A DNA stretch of 64,000 bases from Fictibacillus sp. BK138. Its GTDB lineage: Bacteria > Bacillota > Bacilli > Bacillales > Fictibacillaceae. The stretch is from contig NZ_SGXL01000001.1 of assembly GCF_004216955.1 (NCBI RefSeq), positions 909,925-973,924 on the forward strand. The letters run 5' to 3'. The notes beneath the pieces were generated by a model, which did no database searches, was not told where the DNA came from, and saw nothing but the letters and a program-made list of their open reading frames with translations. Both the position numbers and the translations under genes were made by a program. Shown piece after piece: positions 27,109 to 35,380 of this stretch. Every line of letters starts with the position of its first letter. The first letter of the stretch is position 1.

Positions 27109-27354
27109 TTAAAATACTTGTTCTAATTCAACTACACCAGGTACTTCTTCTAGAAGTGCACGTTCGATACCGGCTTTTAGTGTAATTGTAGAACTCGGGC
27201 AGCTTCCGCAAGCACCCATAAGGCGTACTTTTACTACACCTTCTTCAATATCCACTAATTCCACGTCTCCTCCATCACGAAGAAGGAACGGACGCAATTT
27301 ATCAAGAACTTCTTCAACTTGTTCACGCATCTCTAAGTTTTGAGTTTCAGCCAT
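27109..27354 (-). CDS. yutI: NfuA/NifU C-terminal-type Fe-S carrier YutI
   Basis: An 81-residue protein made only of the NifU C-terminal (Nfu) domain. Two of these bind a [4Fe-4S] cluster through the CxxC motif, here [10 protein letters not shown] with Cys49 and Cys52, and deliver it to apoproteins. ATG at 27354 is chosen, 11 nt after aaaggag; TTG at 27363 is only 2 nt from it. It is divergent from yuzD. The nearby HesB-type yutM and the 4Fe-4S enzyme LipA are plausible functional partners. Confidence 0.93.
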   Translation of the reverse strand: MAETQNLEMREQVEEVLDKLRPFLLRDGGDVELVDIEEGVVKVRLMGACGSCPSSTITLKAGIERALLEEVPGVVELEQVF

Positions 27355-27512
27355 AACTATCAAGGCTCCTTTCTTAAAAAGAACTTACCTTTAGTATACG
27401 GGATATGGAATAAAAAATCCATGAGCAAGCATCATGATATTTGCTCCTTTTTCTTTCTCGCAAAATAAGGTATGATGAAAGCAAATAAGCGCATACATTG
27501 AGGTGATTCTTC

Positions 27513-27836
27513 ATGAAAAATTCACTTATTATTAAAGTATATGGTGCCGAGCAGAAATGTGCGAGCTGTGTTCATCTTCCATCAGCTAAAGAAACTGCAG
27601 AGTGGCTGGAAGCTGCGATCTCCAGAAAATTTCCGAACACTGTATTTCAAGTACAGTATATAGATATGGAAAAAACCGAAAATGAAGCAGATCAAGCATT
27701 TTCAGTAAGAATTATAGAAGAAGACCTGTTCTATCCCGTTGTTGTGATTGATGGAGAGGTCGTTGCAGAAGGGAATCCGAATCTAAAGACAATCTATAGC
27801 ATTATTGAACAAAATGGTTATGGCGCTGTAAGTTAA
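27513..27836 (+). CDS. yuzD: YuzD family protein (DUF1462)
   Basis: A 107-residue protein of the YuzD family, with a thioredoxin-like fold in known structures and unknown function. The N-terminal VYGAEQKCASCVHLPS has a CxxC pair near residues 16-19, and the C-terminal half has YPVVVIDGEVVAEGNPNL, where a cis-Pro-like turn would lie. The ATG follows gaggtgattcttc. It is divergent from yutI, which suggests a redox or Fe-S link. Confidence 0.88.
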   Translation: MKNSLIIKVYGAEQKCASCVHLPSAKETAEWLEAAISRKFPNTVFQVQYIDMEKTENEADQAFSVRIIEEDLFYPVVVIDGEVVAEGNPNLKTIYSIIEQNGYGAVS

Positions 27837-27851
27837 GCGCCTATTTTTTTT
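27823..27851 (+). terminator. Terminator of yuzD
   Basis: GGCGCT pairs with AGCGCC, followed by TA and eight T residues. The 5' arm lies in the coding sequence. Confidence 0.7.
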
Positions 27852-27919
27852 GAATTGGGTCTGTACACATACTTTGTCTCTTTTTTTAGAATATGATGTT
27901 ATGGAAAAAAAGGAGGCAA

Positions 27920-28231
27920 ATGCCATTGTTGAACCCTTCAAAAGGTAAACTGCTTAAAGATGAGTCCTCACATGCGGGGCATTATCACCATCATTATCAT
28001 GATCTCTGTCTAAAATACATGGGACAGAACGTTACGATCGAATTGAATGATGGAAATGTGTATCATGGCAAGCTTCACAGTTATGATCAGGATAATATGT
28101 ATATGATCATGCCTGGTGAAAGTGAACAGCGTGACAGTCGTATCATTTTTGTTGGTCCATTCTTTCCGGGTTTCGGAATCTTTGGATTTCCATTTTTTAG
28201 AATTCGCCGTTTCCGTCCTTACTTTTGGTAA
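27920..28231 (+). CDS. Unrecognised protein with His-rich N-terminus and Sm-like core
   Basis: About 103 residues, not recognised. A His-rich stretch (HAGHYHHHYHD, about residues 18-28) is followed by LKYMGQNVTIELNDGNVYHG, a pattern like the first strands of Sm-like or DUF2642-type small beta-barrels. The C-terminus is aromatic and basic (FFPGFGIFGFPFFRIRRFRPYFW). ATG at 27920 is only 3 nt from aggagg; TTG at 27926 has better spacing and may be the true start. A spore-surface or metal-binding role is speculation. Confidence 0.65.
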   Translation: MPLLNPSKGKLLKDESSHAGHYHHHYHDLCLKYMGQNVTIELNDGNVYHGKLHSYDQDNMYMIMPGESEQRDSRIIFVGPFFPGFGIFGFPFFRIRRFRPYFW

Positions 28232-28313
28232 TTTAAACAAAGTGTTTACAAAAGTATCAAAACCTTAGTGATGTTGATTAAAGCCAAAAGCAGAATTCAA
28301 CGTTCCCAAAAAT

Positions 28314-28344
28314 AAAAAGCCCTTGCGATGCAAGGGCTTTTTTT
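28314..28344. terminator. Bidirectional terminator before yutJ
   Basis: AAAGCCCTTGC pairs with GCAAGGGCTTT round GAT. T-runs exist on the plus strand, and the A-run on the left gives T residues on the minus strand. Confidence 0.88.
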
Positions 28345-29407
28345 ATACTTGATATTTATATAGCCATAAGATACCTGACTTTAATAAGCGTGGTACGCGG
28401 CCGATTAAAGCGGCGCTCCCCATCGTACCGAATCCGCTCTTCTTGCCAAGGGATCCCATAACACCTTTTAATTTGATCTCGTTCATTTCAGGAAGAGGCT
28501 GATTGTTCCAGCGTGCTAGAAGAACTTGAGAGATCTGTTCTGCTTGCTCTTCCGCTAGCTGTGCGCTCGGTGCATAAGGAAGACTCGCGCAATCGCCAAC
28601 TACATAAACATGTTCTTCAGAAGGCAAGTGGTGATGTTCAGTTAGCACGACACGTCCCTGACTATCCTTTTCAACATCTAGTCCACGAACGATATGGCTT
28701 GGCTGAATGCCTGCTGTCCAAACGATAGCATCACATTCCACTTTCTCGTCATGGTTATAAAGTGCGCCTTCTTCGACCTTCGTTACATTAGAGTTATTGA
28801 TTACTTCAACACCATGTTCTACAAACCAGTTTTGAACATAGTTGCTTAATCTTTTTTTGTATCCTGAAAGAATGATATCTCCGCGATCAAACAGCTTAAT
28901 TGATAGATCTGGCCGGCTTTCGCGAAGCTCCGATGCTAATTCCACACCAGAGAGTCCTGCACCAACAACACCAACAACGGCATTAGCATGTAAGTTGTTA
29001 AGTACTTGGTAGGTATGGCGTGACTTATCAATCGTTTGAATACTTAATGTGAATTGATCGGCTCCTGGCACATTGTGATACTTGTCTTCACATCCGAGTC
29101 CGATAACTAAATCATCATAGGATACATCGTCCTGATCTTTTAAAAGTACTTTTTTTTCATTAATATCAATTCCTGTTACTTCCCCATATTTAATATTGAG
29201 GCGAGGGTGGTCAGGAAACGTTACCCGAACATGGTGATCTGAAATGGTTCCGGCAGCCAATGCGTAGTATTCAGTTTTTAAACAATGATATGGCACGCGA
29301 TCAATAAGTGTAAGCTGAATATTTTCAGGGAGGTCTGAGGAATTAAGAAGCCTCTTCAACACACGCATATTTCCATATCCTCCGCCAAGTAAAACGAGGT
29401 GCTTCAT
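28343..29407 (-). CDS. yutJ: YutJ, NADH dehydrogenase-like FAD oxidoreductase
   Basis: A 354-residue type II NADH dehydrogenase-like flavoprotein. The FAD motif is LVLLGGGYGNMRVLK at the N-terminus, the NAD motif VVGVVGAGLSGVELASEL is near residues 142-159, and VVGDCASLP is the second FAD contact. It is shorter than true Ndh and its acceptor is not known. The ATG follows aaggggaaatgac. It is divergent from yuzB. A second paralogue (ndh) lies at 37959-39158. Confidence 0.88.
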   Translation of the reverse strand: MKHLVLLGGGYGNMRVLKRLLNSSDLPENIQLTLIDRVPYHCLKTEYYALAAGTISDHHVRVTFPDHPRLNIKYGEVTGIDINEKKVLLKDQDDVSYDDLVIGLGCEDKYHNVPGADQFTLSIQTIDKSRHTYQVLNNLHANAVVGVVGAGLSGVELASELRESRPDLSIKLFDRGDIILSGYKKRLSNYVQNWFVEHGVEVINNSNVTKVEEGALYNHDEKVECDAIVWTAGIQPSHIVRGLDVEKDSQGRVVLTEHHHLPSEEHVYVVGDCASLPYAPSAQLAEEQAEQISQVLLARWNNQPLPEMNEIKLKGVMGSLGKKSGFGTMGSAALIGRVPRLLKSGILWLYKYQV

Positions 29408-29635
29408 TTGTCATTTCCCCTTTTCTTTCAAGACAATTCTTATCTATTTTTATAGTAATGTATATTAACCAATAACCTTAAAATACTTTAAGTAAACGAT
29501 TTCACGTTTTTGACATGTTTAAGTATAGCACTTTGCAATAAATTCACAACTATTTTTGCGGAAAAATCAATGTGTTTACATTGACTAGCCCTCAATAAAC
29601 CGTTAGGATGGATTCATTAAGAGGTGAAATGAAAG

Positions 29636-29872
29636 ATGAGACCGATTATCGAGTTTTGTGTCAGTAACTTGGCAAGTGGTGCTCAAAAAGCACTTGAAGA
29701 ATTAGAAAAAGATTATGATTTAGATGTGATTGAATATGGATGTCTTGGTTATTGCGGGCAATGTGCAAAATCACTTTTTGCTCTCGTTAATGGGGATATT
29801 GTCCATGGAGATTCACCAGAAGAACTCGTAAAGAATATTTACAATCATATAGATGAAAACTTTATGTTTTAG
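29636..29872 (+). CDS. yuzB: YuzB family protein (DUF1450)
   Basis: A 78-residue protein of the DUF1450/YuzB family with unknown function. Conserved cysteines are in PIIEFCVSN (Cys8) and [11 protein letters not shown] (three Cys near 35-42), giving a possible metal or [2Fe-2S] site similar to thioredoxin-like ferredoxins. The ATG follows gaggtgaaatgaaag. It is divergent from yutJ, and a terminator follows directly. Confidence 0.9.
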   Translation: MRPIIEFCVSNLASGAQKALEELEKDYDLDVIEYGCLGYCGQCAKSLFALVNGDIVHGDSPEELVKNIYNHIDENFMF

Positions 29873-29873
29873 A

Positions 29874-29912
29874 AAACAGCTCCTCATAAAAATTGAGAAG
29901 CTGTTTTTTTTA
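29874..29912 (+). terminator. Terminator of yuzB
   Basis: AACAGCT and AGCTGTT pair, with an inner CTCA/TGAG stem, followed by a run of T residues. Confidence 0.85.
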
Positions 29913-30041
29913 TTGGATAGTGCATTTTTTATTGGGAAAAATATCTAACGTGTAAATAATAAAAAAGGGATTGCATTTTTGTCGAAATTTGTTACATTAT
30001 TAAGGGGTCAGTCATTCGATGTCTGACAACTAGTACATGAA

Positions 30042-30057
30042 AAGAAAGCGTTTTCTT
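30042..30057 (+). promoter_or_regulatory. CcpA (cre) site upstream of yutK
   Basis: AAGAAAGCGTTTTCTT matches the consensus WTGAAARCGYTTTCWN at 15 of 16 positions. It is 26 nt before the yutK ATG, in the leader, so a roadblock type of catabolite repression is likely. A short imperfect hairpin (GTCAG-CAT/ATG-CTGAC) lies at 30009-30029. Confidence 0.65.
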
Positions 30058-30082
30058 CTAACTTACAAAAGGGGTGTGCAAT

Positions 30083-31297
30083 ATGCAAATTTTATGGGGA
30101 ATAGGTGGTATGCTGGTAATCCTAGTTATCGCATTCTTACTTTCTCAAAATAAGAAAGCGATTAACTGGCGTACAGTTCTGGGTGCTCTAGCGATCCAAG
30201 TATCTTTTGCTTTAATCGTACTTAAGTGGGAAGCTGGTAAGAAAGCATTACAGGCAGTATCCCAAAAAGTATCAAATGTTGTTGCTTATGCAAACGAAGG
30301 TGTAGACTTCTTATTCGGAAGCATGATTCCTGAAGAAGGTAAAGGATTTATCTTTGCATTTCAAGTTCTTACAGTAATTATTTTCTTCTCATCTTTAATC
30401 TCAGTTCTTTATTACTTAGGAATTATGCAATGGGTTGTTCGAATTTTAGGTGGAGCTTTATCAAAACTATTAGGTACAAGTAAAGCGGAATCCATGAGTG
30501 CTACAGCTAACATTTTCTTAGGACAAACTGAAGCACCTCTTGTAATCCGTCCATATATGAATCGTCTAACTCAATCTGAACTTTTCGCTGTAATGGTTGG
30601 AGGACTTGCATCAGTAGCAGGTTCTGTACTAATCGGTTATTACCTTTTAGGTGTACCTCTTGAGTACTTGATCGCAGCTAGCTTTATGTGTGCTCCGGCA
30701 GGATTGTTAGTTGCAAAAATCGTTGTTCCTGAATCAGAAGAGCCTGAAACAATGGGTGAAATTAAGCTTGAGCGTGATAAAGATACAGTAAACGTTATTG
30801 ATGCAGCTGCTAAAGGTGCTGGTGACGGTCTTCAAATCGCATTAAATGTTGGAGCGATGCTATTAGCATTCATCGCATTGATCGCTCTTGTAAACGGTAT
30901 CCTTGGCGGTATCGGCGGATGGTTCGGTTATGATATTACACTTCAGCAAATCTTAGGCTACCTATTCGCACCAATCGCATTCGTAATCGGTGTACCATGG
31001 GAAGAAGCCGTTAAAGCCGGTACTTTTATCGGTCAAAAGATTGTATTGAATGAATTTGTTGCTTATTCTTCATTCGCACCACAAATTCCTGAGCTTATGC
31101 CTAAAACTGTAGCTGTTGTCAGCTTTGCACTTTGTGGATTCGCAAACCTTTCATCTATTGCGATCTTGCTAGGTGGTCTTGGAGCAATGGCACCAAGCCG
31201 TCGTCCAGACATCGCAAGACTTGGGATGCGTGCGGTTATCGCTGCAACACTTGCTAACCTACTAAGCGGTGCAATCGCTGGTATGTTCATTCTATAA
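30083..31297 (+). CDS. yutK: YutK, NupC-family nucleoside transporter
   Basis: A 404-residue concentrative nucleoside transporter (NupC/CNT family) that imports nucleosides with H+ or Na+. The CNT motifs are GQTEAPLVIRPY near residue 147, an NEFVAYSS region near residue 315, and CGFANLSSIAILLGGLG near residue 350. ATG at 30083 has aaaggggtg 6 nt upstream; GTG at 30074 opens the frame but overlaps the ribosome site. A cre site precedes it, consistent with carbon-catabolite control of nucleoside use. Confidence 0.92.
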   Translation: MQILWGIGGMLVILVIAFLLSQNKKAINWRTVLGALAIQVSFALIVLKWEAGKKALQAVSQKVSNVVAYANEGVDFLFGSMIPEEGKGFIFAFQVLTVIIFFSSLISVLYYLGIMQWVVRILGGALSKLLGTSKAESMSATANIFLGQTEAPLVIRPYMNRLTQSELFAVMVGGLASVAGSVLIGYYLLGVPLEYLIAASFMCAPAGLLVAKIVVPESEEPETMGEIKLERDKDTVNVIDAAAKGAGDGLQIALNVGAMLLAFIALIALVNGILGGIGGWFGYDITLQQILGYLFAPIAFVIGVPWEEAVKAGTFIGQKIVLNEFVAYSSFAPQIPELMPKTVAVVSFALCGFANLSSIAILLGGLGAMAPSRRPDIARLGMRAVIAATLANLLSGAIAGMFIL

Positions 31298-31310
31298 AAT
31301 ATAGTCATAA

Positions 31311-31342
31311 GGATGCTCAAGCACTTGCTTGAGCGTCTTTTT
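31311..31342 (+). terminator. Terminator of yutK
   Basis: GATGCTCAAG pairs with CTTGAGCGTC (10 bp, one wobble) around CACTTG, followed by seven T residues. Confidence 0.9.
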
Positions 31343-31390
31343 TTGTTTATTGGAGTGGAAGACAGGCGCAGAAAAGCAGATATCCCGAGG

Positions 31391-31495
31391 GAATCCAGAA
31401 ATTTTGCACTTGAATCCAAAAGTTTCAGGTCTGAATCCAAAAATTCTTCCTGTTTATCCACGAATTTTAGCTGTTAATCCACGAGTCGACTCTCC
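31391..31495 (+). repeat. 21-bp-period array B (5 units)
   Basis: Units start at 31391, 31412, 31433, 31454 and 31475, exactly 21 bp apart. The core is GAATCCAAAAATT or a close variant (TTATCCACGAATT and TAATCCACGAG in the last two). It lies 49 nt after the yutK terminator and before the ribU terminator, in a convergent intergenic region. The sequence is unrelated to array A apart from the period. Confidence 0.88.
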
Positions 31496-31521
31496 TAGAC
31501 AAATTTCGACTTTAGTTCCTC

Positions 31522-31562
31522 AAAAAAAAAACCGCTGCGCAACTAACGAACGCAACGGTTTT
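31522..31562 (-). terminator. Terminator of ribU
   Basis: On the minus strand AACCGTTGCG and CGCAGCGGTT pair (one wobble), followed by a run of T residues. Confidence 0.85.
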
Positions 31563-31572
31563 ATCTATTATA

Positions 31573-32151
31573 TTAAGCCTGCTGAGCGATTTGCTTCATC
31601 ACCCAAGGCTTCATTCTGTTGTATAAAGCTAAAAACAATAAAGTAATAATGGTACCTTTCACTAAGTTGAATGGTGTGATCCCTTTAAGGATTAGGTCCA
31701 TCATCACCTGGCTGGACATCGGTTCAGCTCCAAGGAACCATGTGTATGCAGGCAGGATGATCACATAATTAAGGAGTCCCATCGTTAATGTCATTAAAGC
31801 TGTTCCTAGGATCAGACCGCCTGAAAGACGTTTAACTGTGTGTTTTTTGCGGAATAAGTACGATACTGGCAGAATAAATAGTACACCTGCTATAAAATTA
31901 GCCAGCTGTCCGACCGGAACACCTGTAAAACTTCCTACGATACCATAGTGAAGCGTATTTTTAATTCCTTCAACCATGACCCCAGCAATTGGCCCAAAGA
32001 TGATGGCCGCCAGCAGAGCTGGAACTTCACTAAAGTCGATCTTTAAGAATGGCGGCAGCCCCGGAAATGGGAAGTCTAGCATCATCAGCACATATGCGAT
32101 CGTACTGAGCATAGATACAGCTACCATTTGTTTGATTTTTCCCTTTTGCAT
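31573..32151 (-). CDS. ribU: Riboflavin ECF transporter S component RibU
   Basis: The substrate-binding membrane subunit of the energy-coupling-factor riboflavin importer (RibU/YpaA). It has 192 residues and about six hydrophobic spans. The N-terminal MVAVSMLSTIAYVLMMLDFP and LKIDFSEVPALLAAIIFGP match the RibU S-component pattern. ATG at 32151 is 5 nt after aggaga; a longer frame starts at 32181 without a ribosome site. Control by the upstream FMN riboswitch confirms the substrate assignment. Confidence 0.94.
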   Translation of the reverse strand: MQKGKIKQMVAVSMLSTIAYVLMMLDFPFPGLPPFLKIDFSEVPALLAAIIFGPIAGVMVEGIKNTLHYGIVGSFTGVPVGQLANFIAGVLFILPVSYLFRKKHTVKRLSGGLILGTALMTLTMGLLNYVIILPAYTWFLGAEPMSSQVMMDLILKGITPFNLVKGTIITLLFLALYNRMKPWVMKQIAQQA

Positions 32152-32215
32152 TGAAATCTCTCCTCTTTTGTCTTGCGCCATCTAATGATTTCAAATGCAG
32201 CACAGCCTGTATCAC

Positions 32216-32250
32216 ACAAAAAAACCTTAGCCAAAATAGTGGTCTAAGGG
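32216..32250 (-). terminator. FMN-riboswitch attenuator terminator
   Basis: On the minus strand CCTTAGACCA pairs with TGGCTAAGG (one bulged A) round a short loop, followed by seven T residues. It lies between the riboswitch and ribU, so FMN probably terminates transcription. A second hairpin (GGTTCT../..AGAACC) sits closer to the aptamer at about 32312-32340. Confidence 0.8.
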
Positions 32251-32351
32251 AGTTGTTGTATGAAGAACAGCATGTGAAAGAAGCATTTACGTAGTATAAA
32301 ATGCGTACTTAAACAAAGGGTTCTATTTTTACAAAAAGAACCGCTGTACCA

Positions 32352-32620
32352 ACATCTTCTCCCATCCAGACTATACTGTCGGCTCTGGAGTTGCACCAGA
32401 TCAGCAAAGAGTTTACATCGATGTGATGTCCAGCCTCAATCAACCAGACACTCGAGGTCACTTTCCTCTAGCCCTTCGACACAAAAAGCGTGTCTTTGGT
32501 CAAGAGTTAAGTGCTTGTCGTGTCTAAACGGTTGTTTCGGCTTTTCTAAGCTCACGGGCTGATGAAGAGGGAATCTTCAATTACCGCCGGTCGGGAATTT
32601 CACCCTGCCCCGAAGATGGA
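32352..32620 (-). promoter_or_regulatory. FMN riboswitch (RFN element)
   Basis: Minus-strand blocks occur in order: ATCTTCGGGGCAGGGTGAAA, TTCCCGACCGGCGGTAAT, a variable arm, GCCCGTGAGC, a long variable insert, TGGTGCAACTCCAGAGCCGA, and CAGTATAGTCTGGATGGGAG followed by AAGAT. The ends ATCTTC and GAAGAT pair as P1. The element spans about 270 nt, which is long because of an extended variable arm of about 110 nt with AGACACG/CGTGTCT-like pairing. Confidence 0.96.
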
Positions 32621-32719
32621 TCGCTATTGTATTTTGTTACATGACCTATTATACTTTAAAAAATGTTAGTTGTGAATGATAATGCAATTATCACACCTTC
32701 CAAATAGAGGATGAATCAC

Positions 32720-32962
32720 ATGAAAATAACCTTTGAATATACATGGCCATATGAACGAATGATGAATGACATCTATATCGCAGAGTGTCCTTTTTGTAAA
32801 AGTGACAATGTACTTACAAGCTTTAAAGAAGAGCAGTTGGAGCTTGCAAAAGAAGGCGTAAAGCAGCGGTTGATCATGCCGTGCTGTCATGGAAAGCTTA
32901 GAATACTTAATGCTGATGATGATTATTTTTATACAGATGAAAAATTAAGAGGTCCACAATAA
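32720..32962 (+). CDS. Small protein with a zinc-ribbon-like cysteine set
   Basis: An 80-residue protein I do not recognise. ECPFCKSDN (CxxC near residue 25) and MPCCHGK (Cys-Cys-His near residue 58) could form one zinc site, with a Glu/Lys-rich helix between them. ATG at 32720 is 9 nt after agagg. It ends 17 nt before dapF on the same strand and is probably cotranscribed with it. No function can be assigned. Confidence 0.7.
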   Translation: MKITFEYTWPYERMMNDIYIAECPFCKSDNVLTSFKEEQLELAKEGVKQRLIMPCCHGKLRILNADDDYFYTDEKLRGPQ

Positions 32963-32979
32963 GGAGCATTAACTAAAAC

Positions 32980-33843
32980 ATGAAGAAACTAAATTTCACA
33001 AAAATGCATGGACTCGGAAATAATTATATCTATGTGAACATGTTTGAAGAAACAATCGCTGAAGCTGACCTTGCAAATCTTGCTGTTGCCGTATCTAATC
33101 CCTATACGGGAATCGGGTCTGACGGAATGATATTAATTTGTCCGAGTGAAAAAGCACCGGTTAAAATGAGGATATTTAATAACGATGGTTCAGAAGCAAA
33201 AAATTGCGGAAACGGTCTGAGATGTGTAGCAAAATATGCTTATGAACATGGAATTGTTGAGGAAGAGGAGTTCCAAATTGAAACACTTGGGGGACTTGTA
33301 ACTGCAAAACTTGTAATTGAGGAAAACGATCAAGTTAGTCAGGTAACTGTTAATATGGGAAATCCTATTCTCATTCCCGATCGAGTTCCTGTAAAAGGAT
33401 TCTCAAATAAAGACTCCGTTATTAATGAGCCCGTTTCTTTTAAAGGCAGCGAACTTAAAATGACCGCAGTCTCAATGGGTAACCCGCATGCGATTTTCTT
33501 TGTAGATACCATTGAAGAAGCGCCATTACACTCTTTAGGCCCAATAATTGAAAAAGATCCGATGTTTCCTGATTGGGTTAATGCAGAATTTGTAGAGGTG
33601 ATATCTGAACAGGAAATGCACTTTCGTGTCTGGGAAAGAGGTTCCGGCATTACACAAGCTTGTGGAACAGGAGCCTGTGCAGCTGCAGTTGCAGCTATTT
33701 TAAACAAAAAAGCTGAAAAAAACACCGATATTACCGTTCATTTAGCAGGTGGAGATCTTATAATTAACTGGCAGGATGACGGGGATGTGTTAATGACCGG
33801 TCCAGCTGAAGTGATCTGCACAGGGGAATATCATATTAAATAG
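32980..33843 (+). CDS. dapF: Diaminopimelate epimerase
   Basis: Interconverts LL- and meso-diaminopimelate, a step towards lysine and peptidoglycan. It has 287 residues. The two catalytic cysteines are in [10 protein letters not shown] (about residue 76) and in [15 protein letters not shown] (about residue 228), and [11 protein letters not shown] starts the protein. The ATG follows aaggagcattaactaaaac. It is followed by a terminator shared with convergent mqnE. Confidence 0.97.
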   Translation: MKKLNFTKMHGLGNNYIYVNMFEETIAEADLANLAVAVSNPYTGIGSDGMILICPSEKAPVKMRIFNNDGSEAKNCGNGLRCVAKYAYEHGIVEEEEFQIETLGGLVTAKLVIEENDQVSQVTVNMGNPILIPDRVPVKGFSNKDSVINEPVSFKGSELKMTAVSMGNPHAIFFVDTIEEAPLHSLGPIIEKDPMFPDWVNAEFVEVISEQEMHFRVWERGSGITQACGTGACAAAVAAILNKKAEKNTDITVHLAGGDLIINWQDDGDVLMTGPAEVICTGEYHIK

Positions 33844-33846
33844 ACA

Positions 33847-33893
33847 ATCTGAGCGAACGTCTAATTAAACGAAGAACATGTAACGGAAGATCA
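33847..33893 (+). repeat. Solitary unit like array D, plus possible remnant of the foldback element
   Basis: ATCTGAGCGAACGTCTAAT (33847-33865) matches 18 of 19 bases of the last unit of array D (57481-57499). Right after it, TGTAACGGAAGATCA (33879-33893) resembles the 3' end of R2 (TGTAACGGAAATCA). Both intergenic families may thus have traces in one 55-bp gap. Confidence 0.5.
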
Positions 33894-33899
33894 TATGAA

Positions 33900-33941
33900 A
33901 AAGCCCGACTATTAATTAAAATGTAGTCGGGCTTTCTTTAT
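33900..33941. terminator. Bidirectional terminator between dapF and mqnE
   Basis: AAAGCCCGACTA (33900-33911) pairs with TAGTCGGGCTTT (33924-33935), 12 bp. A T-rich tail follows on each strand. Confidence 0.88.
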
Positions 33942-33943
33942 GA

Positions 33944-35041
33944 TTAATACTTTTTGATAATGTTATAGAAAGTATCACGTTCAACAGGCACTTTATTTGC
34001 TGTCTTGATTAAGTGAACAAGTTCTTTGCGTGTAATTCCAGCTGACGTCAGGGCACCTACAGCATGTGAGATGCGCTCTTCGATCAGTGTTCCATGGATA
34101 TCATCTGATCCAAAGGTAAGAGCCATTTGTGTAAGCTGTACGCCGATATTGATCCAATACGCCTTGATATGGTCAAAGTTATCCAGCATAAGACGGCTGA
34201 TTGCCATCGTTCTCATATCATCAAAAGCAGATGTTCTTCTCGTTAAGCCCATGGATTGGGAACGGGGCTGCATCGCAAGCGGAATGAATACCATGAAACC
34301 GTTCGTTACATCTTGGAGCTGGCGAAGACGATCCATATGAATCAGACGCTCTTCTTTTGTTTCGATGGAACCGTACAACATGGTAGCATGTGTTTTCAAT
34401 CCTAAACCATGTGCAATTTCGTGAGCTTCAAGCCATTGATCAGTTGATGCTTTGTCAGGACTCATTTTTAAACGATAACGCTCAGTAAGGATTTCTGCTC
34501 CTCCGCCTGGCATCGTATCAAGACCTGCCTTGATTAACTCCTGTAAGGCTTCTTTCATTGAGATACCAGCAATTCTAGAGAAGAATTCAATTTCAGCCCC
34601 AGTATATGCTTTTACGGTTACTTGAGGATAGTGCTTTTTCAATGTACTTACTGTATTTAAATAGTAATCAAATGGAACTTCGTGATTGTGTCCGCCAACG
34701 ATGTGGAACTCACGAATGTTATCATTCCAGCGCTTTTGAACATACTCTAAAAGCTGTTCATCGTTCATTGTATAGGCGCCTTCTTCTCCAGGCTTACGTT
34801 TGAATCCGCAGAAACTGCAAGATGCTTCACAAACATTTGTTGGATTGATATAAAGGTTTTCGATGAAATAGACATGATCACCGTTTTTTTGACGGTTCAC
34901 TTCATTTGCGAGTGACGCTACAGATAGTAAATCGTCCGTTTCATAAAGATACAAACCATCTTCAATTGTAAGACGTTCACCATTTTTAACTTTTTCTGCA
35001 ATTGCTTCCATTCGAGTATCGAACGTTAAAATATTTGCCAT
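33944..35041 (-). CDS. mqnE: Aminofutalosine synthase (radical SAM, futalosine menaquinone pathway)
   Basis: A 365-residue radical-SAM enzyme of the MqnE/MqnC/CofH group. NPTNVCEASCSFCGFKRKPG carries the CX3CX2C cluster motif near residues 72-79, and FHIVGGHNHEVPFDYY and TMPGGGAEIL fit MqnE best. MqnE joins 3-(1-carboxyvinyloxy)benzoate to SAM to give aminofutalosine. Many Bacillus use the classical men pathway instead, so this gene suggests an alternative route; no other mqn gene is in the window. ATG 35041 follows aggggg. Confidence 0.85.
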   Translation of the reverse strand: MANILTFDTRMEAIAEKVKNGERLTIEDGLYLYETDDLLSVASLANEVNRQKNGDHVYFIENLYINPTNVCEASCSFCGFKRKPGEEGAYTMNDEQLLEYVQKRWNDNIREFHIVGGHNHEVPFDYYLNTVSTLKKHYPQVTVKAYTGAEIEFFSRIAGISMKEALQELIKAGLDTMPGGGAEILTERYRLKMSPDKASTDQWLEAHEIAHGLGLKTHATMLYGSIETKEERLIHMDRLRQLQDVTNGFMVFIPLAMQPRSQSMGLTRRTSAFDDMRTMAISRLMLDNFDHIKAYWINIGVQLTQMALTFGSDDIHGTLIEERISHAVGALTSAGITRKELVHLIKTANKVPVERDTFYNIIKKY

Positions 35042-35307
35042 GTTTTTTATCCCCCTAATTTTCTAACGAAATGTTCGGATGATGTTTAAATTTTTTGGAA
35101 CATAGGAAGAGACTATGCTCTCCTTTTACAAAGACGATGCGAATACTATGTAAAATAAGGAATTAAAAAGATAATTCAACAAAACAAGCCTATTCAGGCA
35201 TCAAGATGCATTTTCATTATAAGCCTAATCATACATTTGGACAAGGAAGTCACTTTTATAAAAAACTTTCCAATACAAAAAAATATGTATTTTTTACTAG
35301 GGGATTA

Positions 35308-35336
35308 TTGTCTATTAATTGAAATAACTGTAAAAT
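35308..35336 (+). promoter_or_regulatory. Candidate promoter of the Spo0E-like gene
   Basis: TTGTCT (35308-35313), a 17-bp spacer and TAAAAT (35331-35336). The rest of the roughly 340-bp mqnE to spo0E-like gap (35042-35380) is AT-rich, and I see no gene or repeat in it. Confidence 0.5.
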
Positions 35337-35380
35337 AGACATACCGTACTTGTCTTAAATTTAAGAGTGGAGTGACGAAA

